DNA of 59,598 nucleotides, from the NCBI GenBank assembly GCA_963934015.1, contig CAWVWT010000010.1:1-59598 (forward strand). The letters are read 5' to 3'. Numbering within the stretch: the stretch's first letter is position 1; the number at the start of each line of letters is the position of its first letter. Below, piece by piece: positions 43,080-50,187 of the stretch. Source of the DNA: MGIIb-P sp963934015. Its GTDB lineage: Archaea; Thermoplasmatota; Poseidoniia; Poseidoniales; Thalassarchaeaceae. The notes under the pieces were generated by a model. That model had not been told where the DNA came from, ran no database searches, and saw only the letters and a list, made by a program, of their open reading frames with translations. The position numbers and the translations under genes were made by a program.

Positions 43080-43724
43080 ATGGCCGACGCCGACGTCATC
43101 ATTGCTAGAGAGTGTCGACATTCCTTGTTGCGAGTGATTGCTGGAGACTTGACGCGTTATGAAGCACAAGTCGCGGTGACCTGTGCCAACAACCGCCTTG
43201 CCGGACGTGAAGGTTTGGATGCCAAGATGCACACAGCAGCTGGTGAAGAATTGCGTGAAGCCTGCATCGTAATAGGTAAGGCACAACGCTCTCAAAATCT
43301 ACAACCCTGTCCGGTGGGTACAGCGATTACAACCTCAGCTTACAATCTACCTCATGAACACTTAATTCACGTGGTGGGTCCCGATTGTAGGCGACCTAAT
43401 CAGGATGAGGGGCGACGCGAACTCATCGCTAAATCTTATGAAGCAATGTTTGAGCAAGTTGCTGCACTGGGAGGGGTTGAAACGATGGTGTGTCCACCTC
43501 TTTCGATGGGCATCTATGCATACCCCCATCGTGAAGGGGCACGGATGACAATGGAGATCTTACTTGGTTGGCTCGATGCAGAAGAAGCCCCAGGCGTGGG
43601 TGATTTTGTGTTGCTCGTAAATGACGAATTATTTGTTAAAAATTTGAAAACGGTTTACCGTGAGTCTGAAGACCAATTTCCAGGTGTAGATTGTACACGG
43701 AAATACCGAAAGCGCCGTTACTGA
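43080..43724 (+). CDS. Macro domain protein
   Basis: The product is 214 residues from the ATG at 43080. The macro fold is recognisable: 'LLRVIAGDLTRYEAQVAVTCANNRLAGREGLDAKMHTAAGEELREAC', 'GTAITTSAYNLPHEHLIHVVGPD', then the second ADP-ribose loop 'CPPLSMGIYAYPHREGARMTMEIL'. Macro domains bind or hydrolyse ADP-ribose adducts and related metabolites. The usual NAAN motif is changed to CANN and the GGGV loop to REGL, so hydrolase activity is uncertain. It ends two bases before a tRNA-like sequence. The role, perhaps reversing ADP-ribosylation or clearing a nucleotide metabolite, is not set by context. Confidence 0.88.
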   Translation: MADADVIIARECRHSLLRVIAGDLTRYEAQVAVTCANNRLAGREGLDAKMHTAAGEELREACIVIGKAQRSQNLQPCPVGTAITTSAYNLPHEHLIHVVGPDCRRPNQDEGRRELIAKSYEAMFEQVAALGGVETMVCPPLSMGIYAYPHREGARMTMEILLGWLDAEEAPGVGDFVLLVNDELFVKNLKTVYRESEDQFPGVDCTRKYRKRRY

Positions 43725-43725
43725 T

Positions 43726-43796
43726 GCGCACGTGATATAGCGGTTATGAGGTATGGTTCCCAACCATGCACCCGAGTTAAAATCCCGGCGCGCACA
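43726..43796 (+). tRNA. Degenerate tRNA-Gly(CCC)-like sequence
   Basis: The anticodon arm is excellent: TATGG-TTCCCAA-CCATG, with anticodon CCC at 43759-43761. The D-loop keeps AGCGGTTA and the T-arm reads CCGAG-TTAAAAT-CCCGG, with discriminator A. However, the acceptor stem GCGCACG/CGCGCAC has two A-C mismatches (2-71 and 5-68). The T-stem has one (52-62), the D-stem has only one good pair, and the invariant C56 of the T-loop is A. No CCA is encoded. It is either an unusual functional tRNA, one needing editing, or a decaying gene. It occupies the whole gap between two convergent genes. Confidence 0.5.
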
Positions 43797-43797
43797 C

Positions 43798-44301
43798 TCA
43801 GAAGAGTGGTTCTTCGTAGTCGTCATCTGAAAGAGTTCGCCACAATCCGTCGGGTACATCGTCGTATACACCCGCATATGGATCATCATTGGTGAGTACC
43901 TTCTTCGGCTTTACCAACGCATTCAATGCTTCGGGCTTGAACTTCCAATAGTGAATTCGCCACTCCCGTCCATCCCAAAGAGTCGTTTCCTCAGATTCTG
44001 TAGTCAAAAGATCGTAGTCTTGGAACATATAGAACAAATTTCGATCTGTTGGCTCAAGGGCATTGTCAATGATTCGATCATAGAATCCAAAAAAACCGAG
44101 AGCATGTTCGGCCATGCCTTCAGCGGTCATTTTCTCCATATCGGGGTCAATATGGGTCTGAATTGCTGCCGTCAATCCTGCAAGACTCATTCCCATAGTT
44201 AGACCTCCAATGGCGAATATGGATATCGCCGGATGATACATGGGAGCGGGCGGACCTATTTCAACGGTTGGCGGCTTCCGCCCCGTAGGGGCGTACATCA
44301 T
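43798..44301 (-). CDS. Small protein with N-terminal membrane helix, function unknown
   Basis: The frame encodes up to 167 residues. One hydrophobic segment ('ISIFAIGGLTMGMSLAGLTAAI', residues ~25-46) is followed by a soluble domain rich in Trp, Tyr and Asp ('LWDGREWRIHYWKFKPEAL') and an acidic C terminus. No family is recognised. The start is uncertain. The ATG at 44301 is only ~16 bp below a TATA-like TTTAATCG and precedes a 15-bp inverted repeat (44279-44293). The ATG at 44241 (147 residues, MYHPAISIF...) would give a transcript whose 5' end carries the hairpin. It diverges from speB. Confidence 0.65.
   Translation of the reverse strand: MMYAPTGRKPPTVEIGPPAPMYHPAISIFAIGGLTMGMSLAGLTAAIQTHIDPDMEKMTAEGMAEHALGFFGFYDRIIDNALEPTDRNLFYMFQDYDLLTTESEETTLWDGREWRIHYWKFKPEALNALVKPKKVLTNDDPYAGVYDDVPDGLWRTLSDDDYEEPLF
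44279..44293 (-). promoter_or_regulatory. 15-bp inverted repeat CGCCCC-GTA-GGGGCG at a gene start
   Basis: Perfect 6-bp arms with a TAC centre on the minus strand. A minus-strand TATA-like TTTAATCG at 44313-44320 lies ~25 bp upstream, so the repeat coincides with the expected transcription start of the small membrane protein gene. It is a member of the CC-TAY-GG set. Confidence 0.5.
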
Positions 44302-44324
44302 GCTGCTTCGTCACGATTAAACGG

Positions 44325-45260
44325 TTGATTCCACGCGTGCAGAATGTGACCGAGTTTACGGAAGGGACGTTTCTTGGCTTGCCCGAGAGCGATGTGAGTC
44401 CAGATGTCACCATTTTATCGGTGCCGTATGAACTGACCACATCGTATGGGCAAGGCACATGCAAAGGGCCCAAGGCAGTCCTACAAGCTTCAGTTCAAGT
44501 TGAATTATATGACCCTCTACTCCCTGAAGATCTACCCTGTGGATTCACCCTGCATACAGCACAACCTTGGAATGGGGAAGGTGAAAGTTTGCAGGAGCAA
44601 TTGTCAGGAATTACAGATTATGTATCTCAGCATGAATCTTCATTCCCAGTTATCCTTGGCGGTGAGCATGGAATGCTACCGGCAATTATGCAGGCGGTTG
44701 CAAAGAAAATCAATCTCAATGAACTGACCCTGATCCAAATCGATGCCCACGCTGATTTACGTGACGAACTTGGAGGAGATCCGGATAGTCACGCTTGTGC
44801 GGCACGCCGTTCACTGGACTTGGGTGTTGGGAAAATATTGCAAATCGGTATCCGAACATTTGCTCGTGAAGAAGCCATATTTGCAGCCAAAGACGATAGG
44901 GTTGAATCTTGGTTGGCCAGAGACGTACTGAATCCTTGTGGAGGTGAAGCGAAATGGCTCAATTGGTTGAATACATTGTCTGAAATTAAAGGCCCAGTTT
45001 GGTTAACCTTGGATATCGATGGTTTAGATCTAGCCTATGTCCCTACGACAGGGACACCTGTCCCTGGAGGCCTCGCCTTTTGGCAAGTCATTGAAACCAT
45101 CGAAACCATTTCTGCAGCACCAGATGCGCAGTGGGTGGGGGCGGATGTGAATGAAATTGTACCAGATCCAAACAACCACGTAACTGAATTCACTGCAGCG
45201 ATGTTGGCCACAAAAATTGTAGCCGCACACCTCGCACGTCGATTGGAGGATGAATCATGA
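44325..45260 (+). CDS. speB: Agmatinase/arginase family ureohydrolase
   Basis: The protein has up to 311 residues. The binuclear manganese motifs are intact: 'ILGGEHGMLPA', 'QIDAHADLRDEL', and 'LDIDGLDLAYVPTTGTPVPGG'. It would hydrolyse agmatine to putrescine and urea, or arginine to ornithine. There is no ATG near the 5' end, so translation uses TTG 44325, GTG 44337 or GTG 44346. A TATA-like GATTAAACG at 44315-44323 would place transcription close to the GTG at 44346, which would make that the leaderless start. It overlaps speD by ATGA and heads a polyamine-hypusine operon, which favours agmatinase. Confidence 0.9.
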   Translation: MIPRVQNVTEFTEGTFLGLPESDVSPDVTILSVPYELTTSYGQGTCKGPKAVLQASVQVELYDPLLPEDLPCGFTLHTAQPWNGEGESLQEQLSGITDYVSQHESSFPVILGGEHGMLPAIMQAVAKKINLNELTLIQIDAHADLRDELGGDPDSHACAARRSLDLGVGKILQIGIRTFAREEAIFAAKDDRVESWLARDVLNPCGGEAKWLNWLNTLSEIKGPVWLTLDIDGLDLAYVPTTGTPVPGGLAFWQVIETIETISAAPDAQWVGADVNEIVPDPNNHVTEFTAAMLATKIVAAHLARRLEDES

Positions 45261-45622
45261 GGTCTAAAGGACGCCATGTGACACTGGATTATTCCGGTTT
45301 CAAAGGAGATGGGGATTGGGTTCTCAAAATTTTACAAGCAGCCGTATCCCGTTCGAATGCACGGGAAGTTCATGCACATGTTGCTCAATTTGACGGGAGC
45401 CAAAGCCCCCTTGGGTTTGCAGCTGTAGTGCTCATTGATGAGAGCCATGTGAGCGCACACTGCTATGCAGATGAAGGTATATTGGCTGTAGATTGCTTCA
45501 CATGTGGCGGGGTTGATCCCGCAGACATTGCAGATGATATCCACATGCAATTGACTGATTCTATTCCGAGTATCAAACTGGTTCAACGAACTAAACTCGA
45601 TCGATTCGTAATGGGGGAATGA
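45257..45622 (+). CDS. speD: S-adenosylmethionine decarboxylase proenzyme (SpeD family)
   Basis: The 121-residue protein is the short class 1b prokaryotic type. The self-cleavage site is Glu62-Ser63 in 'LIDESHVSAHCYADEG', with Ser63 becoming the pyruvoyl group. His68 and Cys83 ('DCFTCGG') stand at the same positions as the catalytic residues of the Thermotoga enzyme. It provides decarboxylated SAM as the aminopropyl donor for spermidine. Some archaeal homologues decarboxylate arginine instead, so either activity is possible; in both cases the link to speB and the hypusine enzyme makes sense. It is translationally coupled to speB by ATGA. Confidence 0.92.
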   Translation: MRSKGRHVTLDYSGFKGDGDWVLKILQAAVSRSNAREVHAHVAQFDGSQSPLGFAAVVLIDESHVSAHCYADEGILAVDCFTCGGVDPADIADDIHMQLTDSIPSIKLVQRTKLDRFVMGE

Positions 45623-45623
45623 C

Positions 45624-46535
45624 ATGCGAGATTTTGTTGAAAGGCATTTTCGCCATTTCAATGCTGGCGAATTGCGCCGATGTTCAGAATCGCTCTGTGA
45701 TTTCATTGGCAATGGTGGGCGGTTGATGATTACACTCGCAGGTGCAATGAGCACTGCAGAAATTGGACGAAGTTTAGCTCCTGCGATTCGAGAAGGCAAA
45801 GTTCACGCAATTTGCTGCACAGGTGCAAATTTGGAAGAGGATTTGTTCCATCTTATTGCAGCCTCACATTATGGCGACATCCCCAATTGGAGGGACCTTT
45901 CACCAAGTGAAGAATCTCAATTGAAAAATCGAATTACCAATAGGACTTTACCGGAGGAAAAAGCGATTCGAAAAGTTGAATCTCAATTGGTTTCTTTATG
46001 GAAAGAATCATCTGGAAGGTTGCCACATGAATTTCTCTATGATTTGGTGAAAACTATCGAGACGGATGCGAATCCTGCTGATTCTTGGCTTCTAGCTGCT
46101 GCCGAACTAAATTTACCATTGTTTGTACCTGGTTGGGAAGATTCAACGCTTGGCAACATATTTGCTGCAAGGGTCATCGATGGCACTGTCAATGTTGATG
46201 CCGTTCTAGGGGGTACACACTACATGCTTAGCCTAGTGGATTGGATACGTGAACATTCCAGCAATGGATTCCTGCAAGTGGGTGGTGGAATCGCAGGCGA
46301 TTTCCCCATTTGTGTTGTTCCAATGCTACGCCAAGATCTGGGTGAGGATATTCCTTTGTGGGCTTGGTACGCACAGATTTCAGAGTCACGACCATCCTAC
46401 GGCGGGTATTCAGGGGCACCCCCCAATGAGAAGATTAGTTGGGAAAAACTCGGGGTTGAAACACCCAAGTTTGTCATTGAATCTGATGCAACAATTGTCT
46501 TGCCATTGATATTGACTTATCTTATTGGTCACTGA
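45624..46535 (+). CDS. dys: Deoxyhypusine synthase family protein
   Basis: The 303-residue protein has the NAD-binding 'MITLAGAMSTAEIGRSLAPAI' and 'CCTGANLEEDLFHLIAASHYG', with the catalytic Lys in 'NEKISWEKLG' followed by 'FVIESDATIVLPLILTYLI'. Deoxyhypusine synthase transfers the aminobutyl group of spermidine to a lysine of translation factor aIF5A. The central segment 'GGGIAGDFPICVVPMLRQDLG' and 'SYGGYSGAPPNEK' resembles the bacterial/DHS-like branch more than the canonical archaeal one, so homospermidine-type chemistry is a possible alternative. It starts 1 nt after speD, placing polyamine supply and use in one operon. Confidence 0.9.
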   Translation: MRDFVERHFRHFNAGELRRCSESLCDFIGNGGRLMITLAGAMSTAEIGRSLAPAIREGKVHAICCTGANLEEDLFHLIAASHYGDIPNWRDLSPSEESQLKNRITNRTLPEEKAIRKVESQLVSLWKESSGRLPHEFLYDLVKTIETDANPADSWLLAAAELNLPLFVPGWEDSTLGNIFAARVIDGTVNVDAVLGGTHYMLSLVDWIREHSSNGFLQVGGGIAGDFPICVVPMLRQDLGEDIPLWAWYAQISESRPSYGGYSGAPPNEKISWEKLGVETPKFVIESDATIVLPLILTYLIGH

Positions 46536-46539
46536 AGGG

Positions 46540-47172
46540 CTATCTTGTAGGTGGGTACAGTTTACTAGCATACTTTGAATCAATTACAGCAAACTCATCT
46601 ACTACGATGCCCCATCTCTTTTTGGTATTCCACACATTACAGAAACAACTCAACAATTGTTCAATGGATTCCAGTTCATTAACCGATGAAGTATTCCATG
46701 AATCTCTTCTTGCTGTTTTCAGATTAATATCAATCCCATTTGGACCAAATGTATCCTTCAGAACCCTTTCAACGATATATGTGTTTGATTTATTGATGAA
46801 TAATGAATCGCCAATAGTTTGGTCCCAACTAATAATAGCAAATATCAAATTATTCGCCATTCTGTCCTTGGTTACTCGCTTATTGAGATCTTTCCCTGCC
46901 CCAATATGCAATCCAATTGAGGAGTCTTTTGGCACTAAACCATACGCCCCTGGGAGCGACGGAGGAGGTTCTGAGGCCTCGCCATCCCACGCACATAACA
47001 GGTATTTTTTGCCGTTCGGTGTTCGAAATTGGGTCTTATGAAAGAAAAAACCTTGTTTGTTTAATTCTTTCATTCGACGAAGCCATGGCTGAATTCGATC
47101 CTCGCACAAGTATTCGGATTTTTCGCGTTCCCAATTGAGATAGCCATCCCAATTGTTTTGATTTTCACTCAC
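46540..47172 (-). CDS. Possible diverged GIY-YIG nuclease domain protein
   Basis: About 210 residues. The start is uncertain: GTG 47172 or TTG 47190, with the first ATG only at 47073. A central stretch 'LPGAYGLVPKDSSIGLHIGAGKDLNKRVTKD' resembles the GIY-YIG core: G-A-Y for GIY, HIG for YIG, then the conserved Arg of 'NKR'. A Glu in 'YIVERVLKD' sits where the metal-binding Glu would be. Residues outside the core are not recognised. GIY-YIG domains occur in repair, mobile introns and restriction. AT content is somewhat higher than in the neighbours, which could mean recent transfer. It converges on dys with a 4-nt gap. Confidence 0.55.
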   Translation of the reverse strand: MSENQNNWDGYLNWEREKSEYLCEDRIQPWLRRMKELNKQGFFFHKTQFRTPNGKKYLLCAWDGEASEPPPSLPGAYGLVPKDSSIGLHIGAGKDLNKRVTKDRMANNLIFAIISWDQTIGDSLFINKSNTYIVERVLKDTFGPNGIDINLKTARRDSWNTSSVNELESIEQLLSCFCNVWNTKKRWGIVVDEFAVIDSKYASKLYPPTR

Positions 47173-47263
47173 GTTTTTGCCTCGATTCAAACCTTAATGA
47201 ACCCTTCCAACCAACGAGAACAGGTTCATGTTTGAACAAAGCATACCCTCAAATCAACGGGGC

Positions 47264-47278
47264 CGCACCTACGGTGCG
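47264..47278 (+). promoter_or_regulatory. 15-bp inverted repeat CGCACC-TAC-GGTGCG abutting a start codon
   Basis: Perfect 6-bp arms with a TAC centre. The last base of the repeat is immediately followed by the ATG (47279) of the secreted M14 peptidase, so an RNA hairpin here would touch the initiation codon. It is a member of the CC-TAY-GG set. Confidence 0.5.
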
Positions 47279-48619
47279 ATGCGCGTCCTCGCTGTGCTCG
47301 TCATGTTACTTGCCGCGTCAGCGGCTCCAGTAGCCAGTGCACAGCAGCCCGACATTATCCAGGAACATTGGTATCACTCCTATGCAACACTTACAGTCGA
47401 TGTCAATGCCTGGGCGGACGATTACCCAGAGATTGTTGATTTGATTAGTGCTGGAAACACAGAACTAGGACGGGAACTATGGCTTGTTCGGTTGTCAGAT
47501 TGGAGTGTTGAAACGAAACCTGATGGGGCACAGAAAGAGATTGTTTACATCGATGGTGGGCACCATGGAAATGAACACTTGGGAACTGAATTGGCTTTTT
47601 TAACAGCTGAGTATTACATCGAAGGATGGGCTGCTGGAGATCAGGAAGCCATTGATGTTCTAACGACAACTGAATTACACATCCTCATCATGCTTAATGC
47701 AGATGGTAACGATTTAGACACACGCTGGAATTTCAATCAAGTAGATTTGAATCGAAATTATGACCATTATTGGAATAACTGTCCACCCAATAACCCGACT
47801 CAGCCGGGCAGTGGTCCGTTCAGCGAATCTGAAACACTTGCAAATTCGATTTACATGAACACAGTCGTTCAGGATGCAGATCTGTATGTTACGATGCATA
47901 CTGGTGTTTGGATTATGCTGTATCCCTGGGGGAGATGGCCAGAACAACCTTCAGATTGGGAGTTGTTTCATTTCATCAGAGATGATGTACATGAAAATGT
48001 ATCAGACATCCCGATTCAAAATGCAAATCAGGGCTTATACCCAAATTGTGGAACCAGTAGAGATTATGGATATGGGGTGATGGGATTCCCTACATTCACA
48101 TTCGAAACGGATGATGAGCAATGGGCATTGGGTACTGCTGAGCCATTATCAAGCCGCCTCGGTGAAGAATTGGATGTGATGCAATATCTGATTAGCAACA
48201 TTTGGTATTGGAGAGCCCGCCTATCGGTCACATCGTTTGATTTCGACGGCGATTCGATTGACTTGGAAGTCGAAAATTTGGGTCGAGCAACCACCGAAAA
48301 TGCAACTGTTCGATACATCGATGAGGGTGAAGTCATGTGGGCATCCGAGTTGTTCAGCGTCAATGCAACCAATAGTACTCAAGCCAATCTTGATGCCTCA
48401 AATCTAACCTTGTCAAAGTCAGGTCATTTCGAATTGTATTACCAAAAGCGAGTCATTGATTCAAGTCTCTGGGTTAATGAAACAATTCCAGAAGAGTTGA
48501 TCGAAATATCAGATGGTGAGGATACAGGGTGGCTCCCCTTTGCATCACCAATGTGGGCGATTTTAGCCATCGGATTGGCAGGTGTGAAGAGAAATGAGCA
48601 TTTTCAAGACAATTTCTAA
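47279..48619 (+). CDS. Secreted zinc carboxypeptidase, M14 family
   Basis: The product is 446 residues from the ATG at 47279, which starts a signal peptide 'MRVLAVLVMLLAASAAPVASA'; an ATG at 47228 is also in frame. The zinc motif HxxE is in 'GGHHGNEHLGTELAF', substrate-binding 'NQVDLNRNYDHYW' is typical of M14, and 'MHTGVWIMLYPWG' carries the third zinc His. A putative catalytic Glu is in 'FTFETDDE'. The C terminus has a hydrophobic helix ('SPMWAILAIGLAGV') followed by a basic tail, so it is anchored by its C terminus. It would trim peptides outside the cell, consistent with protein degradation by surface-ocean archaea. Confidence 0.9.
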   Translation: MRVLAVLVMLLAASAAPVASAQQPDIIQEHWYHSYATLTVDVNAWADDYPEIVDLISAGNTELGRELWLVRLSDWSVETKPDGAQKEIVYIDGGHHGNEHLGTELAFLTAEYYIEGWAAGDQEAIDVLTTTELHILIMLNADGNDLDTRWNFNQVDLNRNYDHYWNNCPPNNPTQPGSGPFSESETLANSIYMNTVVQDADLYVTMHTGVWIMLYPWGRWPEQPSDWELFHFIRDDVHENVSDIPIQNANQGLYPNCGTSRDYGYGVMGFPTFTFETDDEQWALGTAEPLSSRLGEELDVMQYLISNIWYWRARLSVTSFDFDGDSIDLEVENLGRATTENATVRYIDEGEVMWASELFSVNATNSTQANLDASNLTLSKSGHFELYYQKRVIDSSLWVNETIPEELIEISDGEDTGWLPFASPMWAILAIGLAGVKRNEHFQDNF

Positions 48620-48651
48620 CCTTTTAATACATAGGTGTGTACTTAAAAGGT
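48619..48651. terminator. Inverted repeat ACCTTTTAA ... TTAAAAGGT after the M14 gene
   Basis: Perfect 9-bp arms (48619-48627 and 48643-48651) flank a 15-nt spacer right at the M14 stop codon and 57 bp before pepA. It may be a weak terminator of the upstream gene or an operator for pepA, whose TATA-like TGTATATCG is near 48672. A terminator is the simpler reading but lacks a T-run. Confidence 0.4.
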
Positions 48652-48708
48652 GATTATTAGATACAATCCTTTGTATATCGGGAGAGAATCGGCGCGTTCA
48701 GTGATTAT

Positions 48709-50187
48709 ATGGAAGCAAGCGTAAGCGAATTTGACAGTGTTGACGATATTCTGATTTTACCTCTATTTGAGGGTGTGGAACGGGCACCGAACAATGCTCT
48801 AGCCGGTCTTTCTCGAACACAACGCAGTCTCGTGAATGAAGCTCTCGCAAGTGATAGTTTCACGGGTAAGGCTGGTAAGCGCCTGAGTGTATGGACGGCT
48901 GGATGTCAAGTCGTGCTGGTAGGTATGGGGTCAGATCCCAAAGACAAGGCATGCCGAGATGCCGGGGCTAAGACACTGGCTTCCCTTTCCAAAGTTCATG
49001 GAACCGATTTGACGATTCGATTTACGAGTGGTTGGTCGACTCCAAAAATGGCACTCTTTGCAGAGGGTATGATTCTACGAGATTATTCATTTGATAAATA
49101 TCAGCAAAAGGAAGAGGATGATATCCAGGACGATTGGAGTTTGATTTGTCAGGCCAGCGCACGGCACCAATCCGATCTATCTGCAGCCGTTGCCAAATCT
49201 GCAGCCGTTGCCACAGGTGTCCATATCGCGCGCGAACTTGGCAATGAACCTGCTAACGTGCTGTATCCCGAAGAATACGCTCGCCGTGCAATGGAATGGG
49301 CAAAGGGCAAGTCCAATGTCGAAGTCGAAGTGTGGGATTACGACCGTCTACAGAAGGAAGGAATGCATGGCGTAATCGCCGTTGGAAAGGGTAGTGATCG
49401 CAAACCTTGCATGGTGTTCTTCCGCCTCAATCCAAGTGTGCAGAAGAGTGAACAAGTTCCCTGTATTGTTGGCAAGGGAATTACCTTCGACACAGGTGGT
49501 ATTTCCATCAAACCATCTGCTGGAATGGAGGACATGAAATTCGATATGCATGGCTCCGCAACTGTGTTTGGTCTCTTCGTTGCGCTTCATGCAAGTGGAT
49601 ACGAAGGCCGAGTAAACGGCATTACTTGTATGGCAGAAAATATGCCAAGTGCTGGTGCATATCGGCCTGGTGACATCATCGACACCTATTCTGGAAAAAC
49701 AATTGAAGTTCTCAATACGGATGCCGAAGGACGCAACGTTCTCGCCGATGGCCTTTGGAAGTCAGCAGAACTCAATCCATCTTACATCGTCGATTTAGCC
49801 ACACTCACGGGTGCATGTGTTGTTGCACTAGGCCATGAAGCCAGTGGCCTGTGGTCGAATGATCACAGTCTATCACAGCGAATCCACAAGGCAGGTAATG
49901 CTGAGGATGAAATTGCTTGGCCAATGCCTCTACTTCCCGCCTTTGCGAAGGAGATGACTGGTTCCAAAGTGGCGGATGTTCAAAATTTAGGCAAGGGACG
50001 ATGGGGTGGTGCCTGCACAGCCGCAGCTTTCCTATGGCAGTTTATTCAAGAGCGAGATGGAGATAAGATCTCGTGGGCTCACCTGGACATCGCGGGTACC
50101 GCTTGGGGGGCCTCAACAAATGCAATGGTTGCCAATGGTGCAACAGGCATTCACGTTCGGACACTACATCGATTGATTACGGAGTAA
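48709..50187 (+). CDS. pepA: Leucyl aminopeptidase, M17 family (PepA)
   Basis: The 492-residue protein has the M17 catalytic domain with the hallmark 'NTDAEGRNVLADGL' near residue 335. Metal ligands lie in 'VGKGITFDTGGISIKPSAGMEDMKFDMHGSA', and 'ARELGNEPANVLYPEEYA' opens the catalytic half. The N-terminal ~160 residues form the usual P-loop-like domain. It is a hexameric dinuclear-zinc exopeptidase that releases N-terminal residues from peptides, a sensible partner of the secreted M14 peptidase before it. It ends exactly where the convergent dnaK ends, with no gap. Confidence 0.95.
   Translation: MEASVSEFDSVDDILILPLFEGVERAPNNALAGLSRTQRSLVNEALASDSFTGKAGKRLSVWTAGCQVVLVGMGSDPKDKACRDAGAKTLASLSKVHGTDLTIRFTSGWSTPKMALFAEGMILRDYSFDKYQQKEEDDIQDDWSLICQASARHQSDLSAAVAKSAAVATGVHIARELGNEPANVLYPEEYARRAMEWAKGKSNVEVEVWDYDRLQKEGMHGVIAVGKGSDRKPCMVFFRLNPSVQKSEQVPCIVGKGITFDTGGISIKPSAGMEDMKFDMHGSATVFGLFVALHASGYEGRVNGITCMAENMPSAGAYRPGDIIDTYSGKTIEVLNTDAEGRNVLADGLWKSAELNPSYIVDLATLTGACVVALGHEASGLWSNDHSLSQRIHKAGNAEDEIAWPMPLLPAFAKEMTGSKVADVQNLGKGRWGGACTAAAFLWQFIQERDGDKISWAHLDIAGTAWGASTNAMVANGATGIHVRTLHRLITE

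Noticed and set aside
43080..43796. Macro domain plus tRNA-like sequence as a toxin-antitoxin or tRNA-targeting defence module
   Set aside because: There is no ADP-ribosyltransferase partner gene, and the tRNA-like sequence is merely adjacent.
44325..44350. speB as a truncated gene because no ATG start exists
   Set aside because: All arginase-family motifs are complete and TTG/GTG starts are available next to a TATA-like box; a non-ATG start is the simpler explanation.
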